DNA of 64,000 nt, taken from positions 62,001 through 126,000 of the forward strand of contig NZ_LXVY01000002.1 of NCBI RefSeq assembly GCF_001650735.1. The letters run 5' to 3'. Below the pieces are notes generated by a model. That model worked only from the letters and a program-made list of their open reading frames with translations. It had not been told where the DNA came from and did not search any database. A program made the position numbers and the translations under genes. Shown piece after piece: positions 54,876-64,000 of this stretch; the stretch's first letter is position 1, and each line of letters starts with the position of its first letter. This stretch comes from Sphingomonas sp. TDK1 (GTDB lineage: Bacteria > Pseudomonadota > Alphaproteobacteria > Sphingomonadales > Sphingomonadaceae).

Positions 54876-57124
54876 AGCGCGGGTGGTGGCTGGCGGCGGC
54901 GGCAGGCATGGCGGTGCTGGCGGGGACGCAGGCGGTCGGCTCGGGCGATCCGGGGCCGCTGCTCGATTACGTAACCAGCCACGCCCTGCACCCGATCGAT
55001 CGCGCCGCCCTGGCCGCCGGTCGGGTCGGCATCGTCAAGCCCGATGCGCCCGCCGCGGTCCGCTATCTCGACTGGCGGCTGCTCAACGGGCTCGATACCG
55101 GCGCCGACGTCACCGAACAGCTCGCCACGCCCTGTTGCGGGGACTGGCAGGATCTTACCGGCGCGTGGCTCGCCGCCCGCCGCGAGGTGCCCGGCGTCGC
55201 GACGGACCTCTACTGGATCTCCACCGAGCGCGACGGCCCCAATTACACCTCCATCCCCACCTGCTTCGGCGACGCCTTCACCACCGCCGCCGCGACGCTG
55301 AAGGCACGGGTCGCCGCCCATGGTGCCGGATCGCCCTGGGTCCGCGCCTGGGTGGCCGGGCAGGATGCGGTGTTCGCCGCGTGCAGCAAGCCCGGCGTCT
55401 CGCTTCCGCCGCTCGATCCCGCCGCCCCCGCCTGGCTGCGGGCGGACCGGCTGTACCAGCAGGCCGCGCTCGCGCTGTATGACGGTCGCCTTGCCGATGC
55501 CGACCGGACCTTCGCCGACATCGGCCGCGATCCCCAGTCGCCCTGGCAGAAGCTGGCGCTCTACCTGCAGACCCGCACCGCGCAGCGCGCCGCCCTCACC
55601 ACCCGCGATCCCGCCGCCTTCGCGCGCGCCCATGCCGCCATCGCCACCCTCGCCGCCGCGCCGGACGGCACCTATGGCAAGGGCGAGATCGGGCGGATGC
55701 AGCAGGTGCTCGACTATAACGAGCACCCCGCCGCGCTGCGCGACCGGCTGGACCAGGCACTGAACGCCAAGCCCGCCACGCCGGACATCGCGGTGAAGTT
55801 CAAGGATTACTGGAGCCTTTCGAACGACAAGGCCGAGCGGCCCGAGGCCGCCGACTGGATCGCCACGCTCGGCACCCGTGATCGTGCCGAGGGTCTCGCC
55901 CATGCGACCGCGCGGTGGCAGGCCACCCACCGCAATGCCTGGCTGCTCGCCGCGCTGAGCCTTGCCGGGCGAACGGACGCGGGCGCCGCCGCGCTTGCCG
56001 ACGCGGCCGGGCGCGTGCCGGCCGACGATCCCGCCTGGCTTACCGCCCGCTATCATTGGCTGCGGCTCCGCATGGGTAGCGGAGCGGACGCCCCGCTGCG
56101 CGATCAGGCCGATGCGATCCTCGCGCGGACCGATCTCACCCCATCCGACCGCAACATCTTCCTCGCCATCCGCACCCAGCTGGCCACCAGCCTCGCCGAT
56201 TTCGCCACCCATGCGCTGCGCCAGCCCTATTGCCAGGAAGGCCAGGCCGATTGCCTGGGCTATGCCGGCGCGATCAGCGACGGACAGCTTGCGCGCCGGG
56301 GGGCGGGCTGGGTGGCGTTCGGCTCGGACGCCACACTGCTGATCGATCGCCTGCCACTGCCCGTTCGGCTCGAGCTTGCCCGCTCCACCGATCTGCCGAC
56401 CGAATTGCGGCTGGATCTGACGCTCACCAACTACACGCGGGCAGTGCTGCTACGAGACGACGCGGCGGTGGATGAGACGGCGCGCGCGCTCGTCACGCTG
56501 CTGCCCCAGGTGCGCGGCGACTGGCAGCGGATCCTGCGAACCGCGCCGGGCGCCGACAAGCGCTTTGCCGAGATCTTCGTGATGACCAAGATCCCCAGCC
56601 TGCGCGCCGATCTTGCCGACTATCACCGCCCTTCCGGCACCACTGCTTCGTTCGGCGGTTATTGGGAAGCATGGCTGGTGCAGCCTCCGCGCGGCCCGAA
56701 TGCCCTTCGCTTCCCACCCGCCGGCGCCTATGGCGATGGCTGGTGGAACCGCCGGGAGTCGGGCTCGGACGATTCCGCCGTCGACCGCACCTGCGACAGC
56801 AAGTGCGGCGCCCCCTTCCCGATCCATCTCGCGCCCTTTGCGGTGCCACTGCAGGATACCGCCCTGCGCGAGCGGAGCGCCTATCGCACGATCGCGGACC
56901 TGCCCGAGGGAACGGCCGGCGGCAAAACCCTGTGGGAAGCGGCGCTGGCCTATGTCGCCGCGCATCCGAAGGATCCGCGCGCGGGCGAGACGCTGTATCG
57001 GCTGATTCGCGTAGGGCGCTGGGGCGGCAACGCCAACCAGATGGGCAAGCGCGCGTTCCGCCTGCTCCACACCCGCTACCCCGGCACAATCTGGGCCAAG
57101 CGCTCGCCCTATTACTACAACTGA
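54872..57124 (+). CDS. Large exported protein of unknown function coupled to DUF3142
   Basis: This 750-residue protein has a hydrophobic N-terminal signal (WWLAAAAGMAVLAG), a Cys pair CCGDW near 90, and a long α-helical, Ala/Asp-rich body suggestive of TPR-like repeats (about 160-560). A C-terminal part contains the cysteines CDSKCGAPFP and an ending KRSPYYYN. No known domain is recognised. ATG at 54872 overlaps the DUF3142 stop; an in-frame GTG lies at 54866. The pair probably acts together outside the cytoplasm. Confidence 0.75.
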   Translation: MKRGWWLAAAAGMAVLAGTQAVGSGDPGPLLDYVTSHALHPIDRAALAAGRVGIVKPDAPAAVRYLDWRLLNGLDTGADVTEQLATPCCGDWQDLTGAWLAARREVPGVATDLYWISTERDGPNYTSIPTCFGDAFTTAAATLKARVAAHGAGSPWVRAWVAGQDAVFAACSKPGVSLPPLDPAAPAWLRADRLYQQAALALYDGRLADADRTFADIGRDPQSPWQKLALYLQTRTAQRAALTTRDPAAFARAHAAIATLAAAPDGTYGKGEIGRMQQVLDYNEHPAALRDRLDQALNAKPATPDIAVKFKDYWSLSNDKAERPEAADWIATLGTRDRAEGLAHATARWQATHRNAWLLAALSLAGRTDAGAAALADAAGRVPADDPAWLTARYHWLRLRMGSGADAPLRDQADAILARTDLTPSDRNIFLAIRTQLATSLADFATHALRQPYCQEGQADCLGYAGAISDGQLARRGAGWVAFGSDATLLIDRLPLPVRLELARSTDLPTELRLDLTLTNYTRAVLLRDDAAVDETARALVTLLPQVRGDWQRILRTAPGADKRFAEIFVMTKIPSLRADLADYHRPSGTTASFGGYWEAWLVQPPRGPNALRFPPAGAYGDGWWNRRESGSDDSAVDRTCDSKCGAPFPIHLAPFAVPLQDTALRERSAYRTIADLPEGTAGGKTLWEAALAYVAAHPKDPRAGETLYRLIRVGRWGGNANQMGKRAFRLLHTRYPGTIWAKRSPYYYN

Positions 57125-57502
57125 GCCAGTCCCGCTCGGCGCGACGAGCAAGCATCGCTGGTGGCGGTAGCGGGTGCAGACGGGGAAGCAGCGGGGCATC
57201 GGCGGATGGCGGGGTTTGGGTACCGGCAAATGCAGCGGGCGGGCGTGTCCAGCCCCCCGGCCTGAACATGCCCGCCCGCGTGGATGCCAGGCTTCCCCCG
57301 AAGCGCGGCACCCCCGGTAGACCCGTCGCGCCGCGAGCCAATGGGAAAAACTCCGGCGCTGACAGCGCTATACGTCGGCTGGGTCACGCGGTCCTGTGAC
57401 GGCCGTCACGCCAACGCAACGGTGCCTTCCGACGCGCTGCACCATCGTCCCCCTCGCAGCGGCGGCATCGACTTCCTATCTCCGCTACTGGAAAACCATT
57501 CA
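57125..57502. other. Noncoding gap upstream of uvrA
   Basis: About 380 bases between the exported-protein gene and the uvrA control region contain no convincing gene and no T-tract hairpin that I can see. Short frames here lack protein-like composition. The last third is the likely uvrA promoter zone. Confidence 0.5.
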
Positions 57503-57517
57503 GAACAAAGCTAGAAC
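57503..57517 (+). promoter_or_regulatory. LexA (SOS) box of the alphaproteobacterial type in front of uvrA
   Basis: GAAC-N7-GAAC (the reverse complement of GTTC-N7-GTTC, the LexA site described for many alphaproteobacteria) ends eight bases before the uvrA ATG. uvrA is a canonical SOS gene, so the placement supports LexA repression. Confidence 0.8.
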
Positions 57518-57524
57518 CTCGTCT

Positions 57525-60539
<3,015 letters not shown>

Positions 60540-60559
60540 CCTTCCATAGCGGAGGGGCT

Positions 60560-61402
60560 ATGTTCTACATTCACGTTCTTCGAGTTAAATGCGAACGCCA
60601 TTCTCAAGAGGACTTTTTAAGGTCAATCAGCAATCCCGTGGACGTCATTACGAAATCCTTTCAGGCCAAGCCTACGGCTGACGTCGGGAGGGGCTCGGAA
60701 TGGCACATTGGGAATGTGGAGGCCATAAAGGGCGGCGGTATAGCCTTCGCAATGGGTCGAACTCAGGCGGTTACAACGCCTCAGTTTGATTGGAGAACTC
60801 ATGACTTCCTGGAGGAAGAGGCTATGCGCGCACCTTTCACGGTGGGCGTATTCGACCAAGACACCCAGGTTTGCGGCATCATCCGGAAGAGCGGCGTGTC
60901 TCAAAATATCAATGAAATCGGGATGAAACTCGCGAGACTGCTTAACTCAACCCCGTACCCCCGCGATTCAAACAGTCAAATAGTGGTTGAGCCAATACCC
61001 GACCCTATAAACTTTATTGAGGCTATTCATTCTGCAGCTGCTGTTACGAGATTCAGCTTCACCGTCAGCCGACCCAACCCCCATGACGTGAATAGGCTGA
61101 TCCAAGGGCCCGCCAAAGAGTTCACTGAAAAGTCTGGCGGCGAGAAAACGAAGATTGAGGTTGAGGGAGCTGACCTTGACCGCGACCTTATTGAGGATGT
61201 TGCAAAGGCAGTTGCTGCAGATGGAGAGCAGGCAGCTGCCAATATCAAAGAGAATGAGCGCAGCCGTTCCAAGCGAATCTACCTGAGCGGAAATCCGGTC
61301 ATTGAAAGGGTTGACCCCGGGGAGGACAAATCGATTTTCGAGGCAATTTTGGAACGCGCAAGGTTCGCATACCGACGCGTCCGCGGACCAGTGGAAAACT
61401 AA
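60560..61402 (+). CDS. Uncharacterised protein, first gene of an AT-richer cassette
   Basis: This 280-residue soluble protein reads as genuine: FYIHVLRVKCERHSQEDFLRSI at the start, a central GVFDQDTQVCGIIRKSGVSQNINEIGMKLARLLN, then RFSFTVSRPNPHDVNRLIQGPAKEFTEKSGGEKTKIEVEGADLDRDLIEDVAKAVAADGEQAAA, and a basic C-terminus. No catalytic motif or membrane helix is evident; a DUF4747-like relationship is possible but unproven. The GGAGGGG ribosome site is strong. Its base and codon use (many A/T third positions) differ from all neighbours, suggesting recent transfer. It starts 20 bases after uvrA and shares one base with the following membrane gene. Confidence 0.8.
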   Translation: MFYIHVLRVKCERHSQEDFLRSISNPVDVITKSFQAKPTADVGRGSEWHIGNVEAIKGGGIAFAMGRTQAVTTPQFDWRTHDFLEEEAMRAPFTVGVFDQDTQVCGIIRKSGVSQNINEIGMKLARLLNSTPYPRDSNSQIVVEPIPDPINFIEAIHSAAAVTRFSFTVSRPNPHDVNRLIQGPAKEFTEKSGGEKTKIEVEGADLDRDLIEDVAKAVAADGEQAAANIKENERSRSKRIYLSGNPVIERVDPGEDKSIFEAILERARFAYRRVRGPVEN

Positions 61403-61908
61403 TGGATAGTTTCTGGAAATGGCTATTTGTAAGGAGAGAAAATTCTCCTGCCGGTTTCCGGAATGTAGTCAATTTTTACCTATTACTTCATGCATCGATT
61501 GCGATCATTGCAACGTTACTGATTCGAAGCGATCCTTTCTCTTTTGCATCGAAAGCCCTTTTCCCAGCAACCTCGATTTTTATTGGCATGTCGATGGCTT
61601 GGACAACTCGCGCATCGACCATTCTCCAAACCAAAGAGCTCCGAGAGGCCCTTTTTAGGAACGATCGATCAGCCGAAGAATATATTTATGGCTTTCAATT
61701 AGCCATACTTATAATTCTTCTGATGGTTGGCTTTGTGGCCGTGATGGCCGGGGGCGGAATCAGGATACGCGTTTTCGGAGGTCATATCGATACACTCTTA
61801 TCGGGATTTTGGCTGTACTTTTTAATTAGCCTTTCGATCCGAGAGTGTTGGGGCGTTATTAATTTCACTAACATGCTAAGTTTGCTTGAATACAAGCGAA
61901 CTAAGTAA
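61402..61908 (+). CDS. Uncharacterised four-helix membrane protein, second gene of the cassette
   Basis: This 168-residue protein has a basic N-terminus (FWKWLFVRRENS) and four likely membrane helices: VVNFYLLLHASIAIIATLLI, LFPATSIFIGMSMAW, LAILIILLMVGFVAVMAGG and LLSGFWLYFLISLSI. A charged loop between helices two and three contains TKELREALFRNDRSAEEYIYG. ATG shares a base with the stop of the 280-residue gene (TAATG), so the two are translationally coupled. AT-rich like its partner. A soluble protein coupled to a small multi-helix membrane protein resembles the layout of some two-gene phage-defence systems (for example Kiwa), but no sequence match is recognised. Confidence 0.8.
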   Translation: MDSFWKWLFVRRENSPAGFRNVVNFYLLLHASIAIIATLLIRSDPFSFASKALFPATSIFIGMSMAWTTRASTILQTKELREALFRNDRSAEEYIYGFQLAILIILLMVGFVAVMAGGGIRIRVFGGHIDTLLSGFWLYFLISLSIRECWGVINFTNMLSLLEYKRTK

Positions 61909-61969
61909 CACGCAGCGCTCTTAACGCTGCATCCACTAGCGTAGCAGCGGCTGGATGCGTCGGCAGCCT

Positions 61970-62059
61970 GACGGAGGGGGACGCCGGAACCTCGCCAGCG
62001 TCGGGCTTCCTCCCCCTCCGTCGCGCGGTGCGCGCCACCTCCCCCTGGCGGGGGAGGAT
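61970..62059. repeat. Degraded palindromic repeat pair after the AT-rich cassette
   Basis: The right arm (about 62006-62059) matches the scoB-downstream element (CCTCCCCCTCCG ... CACCTCCCCCTGGCGGGGGAGG); the left arm (61970-61985 region) is truncated. It lies between the cassette and the toxin-antitoxin pair and marks the return to GC-rich sequence. A short GCAGCG/CGCTGC hairpin at 61912-61930 precedes it. Confidence 0.78.
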
Positions 62060-62135
62060 TGAGGTGGCTTCGCGCCTCTGCCCTATGCGCGCAAACCCCT
62101 TCTGCCGCCCCCGCTTCCGCGCTATATTCCCCAAT

Positions 62136-62312
62136 ATGGCCAAGCTCTCGCCCATCGAGTCCGAGTTCGAATCGACCGAAGCGGCCGAAGCCTATAACGC
62201 GTGGTTTCGCGCCAGGATCGAACCGCGGCTGGCCTCCAACACGCCGGGCATCCCGCACGACGAAGCCATGGCGCGCGTGCAGGCCATTCTCGATCGGCGC
62301 AAAGTGCGCTGA
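62136..62312 (+). CDS. Antitoxin of a ParE/RelE-type module
   Basis: This 58-residue protein is acidic at the start (MAKLSPIESEFESTEAAEAYNAWFRARIEP) and ends HDEAMARVQAILDRRKVR. Size, charge pattern and coupling to a ParE/RelE-like toxin identify it as the antitoxin; the exact DNA-binding family is not clear. ATG at 62136; the upstream frame runs through repeat sequence. It shares one base with the toxin start. Confidence 0.85.
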   Translation: MAKLSPIESEFESTEAAEAYNAWFRARIEPRLASNTPGIPHDEAMARVQAILDRRKVR

Positions 62313-62584
62313 TGCGGCCGGTCCTCTGGCACCCTGAGGCGCTGGAGGAATTCGAAGCCATCATCGACTTCATCGATGCGCGAAACCCGCCAGCGGCTGC
62401 GCGGCTCGCCGCAACGATCCGCGACGCCGCCGAACGCCTGCCCGATCACCCCTATCTCTACCGCCCCGGCCGCCTTCCCGGCACGCGAGAAGCGGTGGTC
62501 CACCCCAACTACATTCTGGTCTACCGCGTTGGCGACGTCATCGAGGTGATGGGCGTCGTGCATGCCCGCCAGCACTATCCCTGA
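62312..62584 (+). CDS. ParE/RelE-family toxin
   Basis: This 90-residue toxin has the family pattern: VLWHPEALEEFEAIIDFIDARNPPAAARLAATIRDAAERLPDHPYLYRPGRLPGTREAVVHPNYILVYRVGDVIEVMGVVHARQHYP, with the C-terminal HARQHYP motif typical of ParE-like proteins. It follows the antitoxin with one-base overlap. ParE members poison gyrase while RelE members cut mRNA; the sequence alone favours ParE-like. Confidence 0.9.
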   Translation: MRPVLWHPEALEEFEAIIDFIDARNPPAAARLAATIRDAAERLPDHPYLYRPGRLPGTREAVVHPNYILVYRVGDVIEVMGVVHARQHYP

Positions 62585-62714
62585 TCTGCCGCCCTTATCA
62601 CCGAGCGCCCAGCCTCACCTACTCACAAACCCCGGCACCCCGCCCGCGGTGAGCGGACGCGCGCAAACCGGCACCGGGAACGTCCCCGATGCCGGCGGTA
62701 CCGCGGCGCGCGCC

Positions 62715-62993
62715 TCAGGCGGCGATCTTCTTCGGGTCGATCCAGAGCGCCGACTGCGCCTTGTTCGGCACGAACTGCGGCTCGCCGAACGGGCAGCGGA
62801 TCAGGCTTTCCTGCTCCAGGCATTCGGGAAAGCTGGCATAGAGCCCCTGCCACTTGCCATATTTGCAGTACAACAGCGCATCATTGCACACATAGGCGGC
62901 ACGCGCGGCCATCGCCGGCTGACGGGTCGACGTGGCAAAGGTTACGACAACGGCCAGGGCCCCCAACTTCGCTGCGACTTGCATCCACCGCAT
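62715..62993 (-). CDS. Small secreted cysteine-containing protein
   Basis: This 92-residue protein has a signal peptide (to about SAMAA near residue 30) and a mature part with four cysteines (VCNDALLYCKYGKWQG, FPECLEQESLIRCPFGEP) that could form two disulfides. A GGAGAAG site precedes the ATG. No family is recognised. A perfect 18-bp palindrome lies 24 bases upstream of the start. Confidence 0.68.
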   Translation of the reverse strand: MRWMQVAAKLGALAVVVTFATSTRQPAMAARAAYVCNDALLYCKYGKWQGLYASFPECLEQESLIRCPFGEPQFVPNKAQSALWIDPKKIAA

Positions 62994-63389
62994 CGTCTTC
63001 TCCCTCTGTTCGGTTTCGACTCTTCGAAGAGTCGCAGCTATCTTCCTGCACTATTTTGCTATTGGCAATGCGTCGAGCGATGCTCGCGCGTTGTTCCTGC
63101 CCGCCGCCCGCAAGCGGAAGGGGGTAGAAAGGCCCCGCCCCCGCCCGCTTCGTCGCATCCCGGGACGGCGGCGTCGGCGGCCGGGTTGACACCGCCCTGC
63201 CCCGCGCCCATCTCCCGCTGCGGTCGCTCCCCACGGTGCGGCCAAACGCCAACGGATCCGAGAAGGAACCATGCCCAGTAACGATCAAAGTAGACCGACC
63301 GCGCCTGTCCGGGCCGCCGCGCTGAACTGATCGTTGCCGATCACCGCACGCGCCGGCCCGGACGGGCCGGTCGGCAGTGAGGTGTTCCC
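62994..63389. promoter_or_regulatory. Intergenic region with a perfect palindrome and a long inverted repeat
   Basis: Between the divergent small secreted gene and the DUF1003 gene lie two structures. CGACTCTTCGAAGAGTCG at 63017-63034 is a perfect 18-bp palindrome just upstream of the secreted gene. A roughly 21-nt inverted repeat has arms at 63295-63316 and 63354-63374, ending 15 bases before the DUF1003 ATG, and could form a leader hairpin. No gene is visible here. Confidence 0.6.
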
Positions 63390-63836
63390 ATGAATGCAGC
63401 CATTCGTTTCCTGAACGACCTGCGCCGTATGGGCGGCGGGGCGCGGGACCTCAACACGGTGTTCGACGAACGCCTGACCTTCGGCGAGCGCCTCGCCGAT
63501 CGGGTCGCGGCGGTCGGCGGCTCCTGGGGGTTCATCATCGGCTTCGGCGTGTTTCTCGGCGCCTGGGCGCTGATCAACACCGTCGTGCTGGCAGCGCACG
63601 CGTTCGACCCGTTCCCGTTCATCTTCTTGAATTTGATGCTGTCGATGCTCGCGGCGCTCCAGGCCCCGATCATCATGATGAGCCAGAACCGACAGGCGGC
63701 GAAGGACCGGCTAGAGGCGCGGCTCGACTATGAGACCAACCTGCGCGCCGAGGCGCAGATCGAGGAGCTGCATGCAAAGATCGATTCGCTGCATGCGGAT
63801 ATCGCCCGGTTGATGGACGTCCGGGCGCCGCGATAA
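63390..63836 (+). CDS. DUF1003 membrane protein
   Basis: This 148-residue protein has an N-terminal cytoplasmic part with LTFGERLADRVAAVGGSWGFII, two membrane helices (about 50-68 and 78-96: FGVFLGAWALINTVVLAAHAFDPFPFIFLNLMLSMLAALQAPIIMMSQNRQAAKDR) and a C-terminal coiled coil. The helix-plus-FDPFPFIFLNL pattern is the DUF1003 signature; function is unknown. A GAGGTG site precedes ATG 63390. Confidence 0.92.
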   Translation: MNAAIRFLNDLRRMGGGARDLNTVFDERLTFGERLADRVAAVGGSWGFIIGFGVFLGAWALINTVVLAAHAFDPFPFIFLNLMLSMLAALQAPIIMMSQNRQAAKDRLEARLDYETNLRAEAQIEELHAKIDSLHADIARLMDVRAPR

Positions 63837-63848
63837 GCGCGCGACAGC

Positions 63849-64000
63849 CTAGGCCGAGATCAGGGCGCGCGCTTCCTTCTCGGCCTCGTTGAGCGCCCGC
63901 TGCGTGGCGACGCGCTCGGCGCGGACGGCCATCGCCTCCCAGGCGGCCTGGGACCGGAGGTGCCGTTCGCGGACATTGTCGAGATCGCTCCGGGCGGCGG
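63849..64000 (-). CDS. 3' end of an unidentified gene (partial)
   Basis: On the minus strand an open frame enters from the right edge and ends with TAG at 63849-63851. The last residues read SDLDNVRERHLRSQAAWEAMAVRAERVATQRALNEAEKEARALISA, a charged α-helical C-terminus. Composition and codon use are protein-like, but too little is present to name it. It converges on the DUF1003 gene 13 bases away. Confidence 0.6.
   Translation of the reverse strand, partial: AARSDLDNVRERHLRSQAAWEAMAVRAERVATQRALNEAEKEARALISA

Noticed and set aside
60560..61908. The AT-rich cassette considered as a classical Kiwa system
   Set aside because: Only the general layout (soluble partner plus four-helix membrane protein) is similar; gene order is reversed and I see no KwaA or KwaB sequence signature.

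Overview
The window is GC-rich chromosomal DNA from an alphaproteobacterium, almost certainly a Sphingomonas-type sphingomonad. The first 15 kb has the diagnostic gene order of the sphingan (gellan/welan/diutan-type) exopolysaccharide cluster. Other supporting signs are a LexA box of the alphaproteobacterial direct-repeat type in front of uvrA, a fused thiS-thiG gene, UvrA with an alphaproteobacterial-looking zinc motif, and many GC-rich palindromic intergenic repeats. I saw no rRNA or tRNA genes, no CRISPR array and no insertion sequence.

Region 1 (1-14.8 kb) is the downstream half of a sphingan cluster. It holds the split chain-length/export regulator (gelC, gelE), an exosortase with its EpsI partner, a divergent HlyD/HlyB-like type I exporter (atrD, atrB), the priming undecaprenyl-phosphate glucosyl-1-phosphate transferase (gelB) and the four dTDP-L-rhamnose genes (rmlA, rmlC, rmlB, rmlD). 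On the opposite strand sit a 2-oxoglutarate/Fe(II) oxygenase-like gene with a DUF1289 gene, and a rhamnosyltransferase-like gene. The glycosyltransferases that would tell which sphingan is made lie upstream, outside the window.

Region 2 (15-44.5 kb) is mostly housekeeping metabolism. It includes a DMT permease, a DUF938 methyltransferase, a secreted S9 peptidase and a complete glycine cleavage operon (gcvT-gcvH-gcvPA-gcvPB) behind a tandem glycine riboswitch. A 3-oxoacid CoA-transferase pair is interrupted by a lipoprotein phosphatase gene. Then come rnhA-thrB-ispH, a ThDP enzyme, a CsbD protein, thiSG, aroQ, accB-accC-arsC, an NmrA-type reductase divergent from its HxlR regulator, a CidA/LrgB pair and purL.

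Region 3 (44.7-57.1 kb) carries signalling and envelope functions: a FixL-like kinase, a single-domain receiver, a FixJ-like regulator, a proline-rich lipoprotein, a three-domain TbpB-like lipoprotein translationally coupled to a Slam-type outer-membrane translocator, an Mrr-type restriction nuclease, and a DUF3142 lipoprotein coupled to a large exported protein of unknown function.

Region 4 (57.5-64 kb) starts with uvrA, which has a LexA box just upstream and a palindromic repeat inserted in frame in its coding sequence. Directly after uvrA comes a visibly AT-richer two-gene cassette (soluble protein plus four-helix membrane protein) that looks horizontally acquired, then a ParE/RelE-type toxin-antitoxin pair, a small secreted protein, a DUF1003 membrane protein and the end of an unidentified gene. 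The uvrA-adjacent cassette and the Slam/TbpB-like pair are the best candidates for under-described systems.
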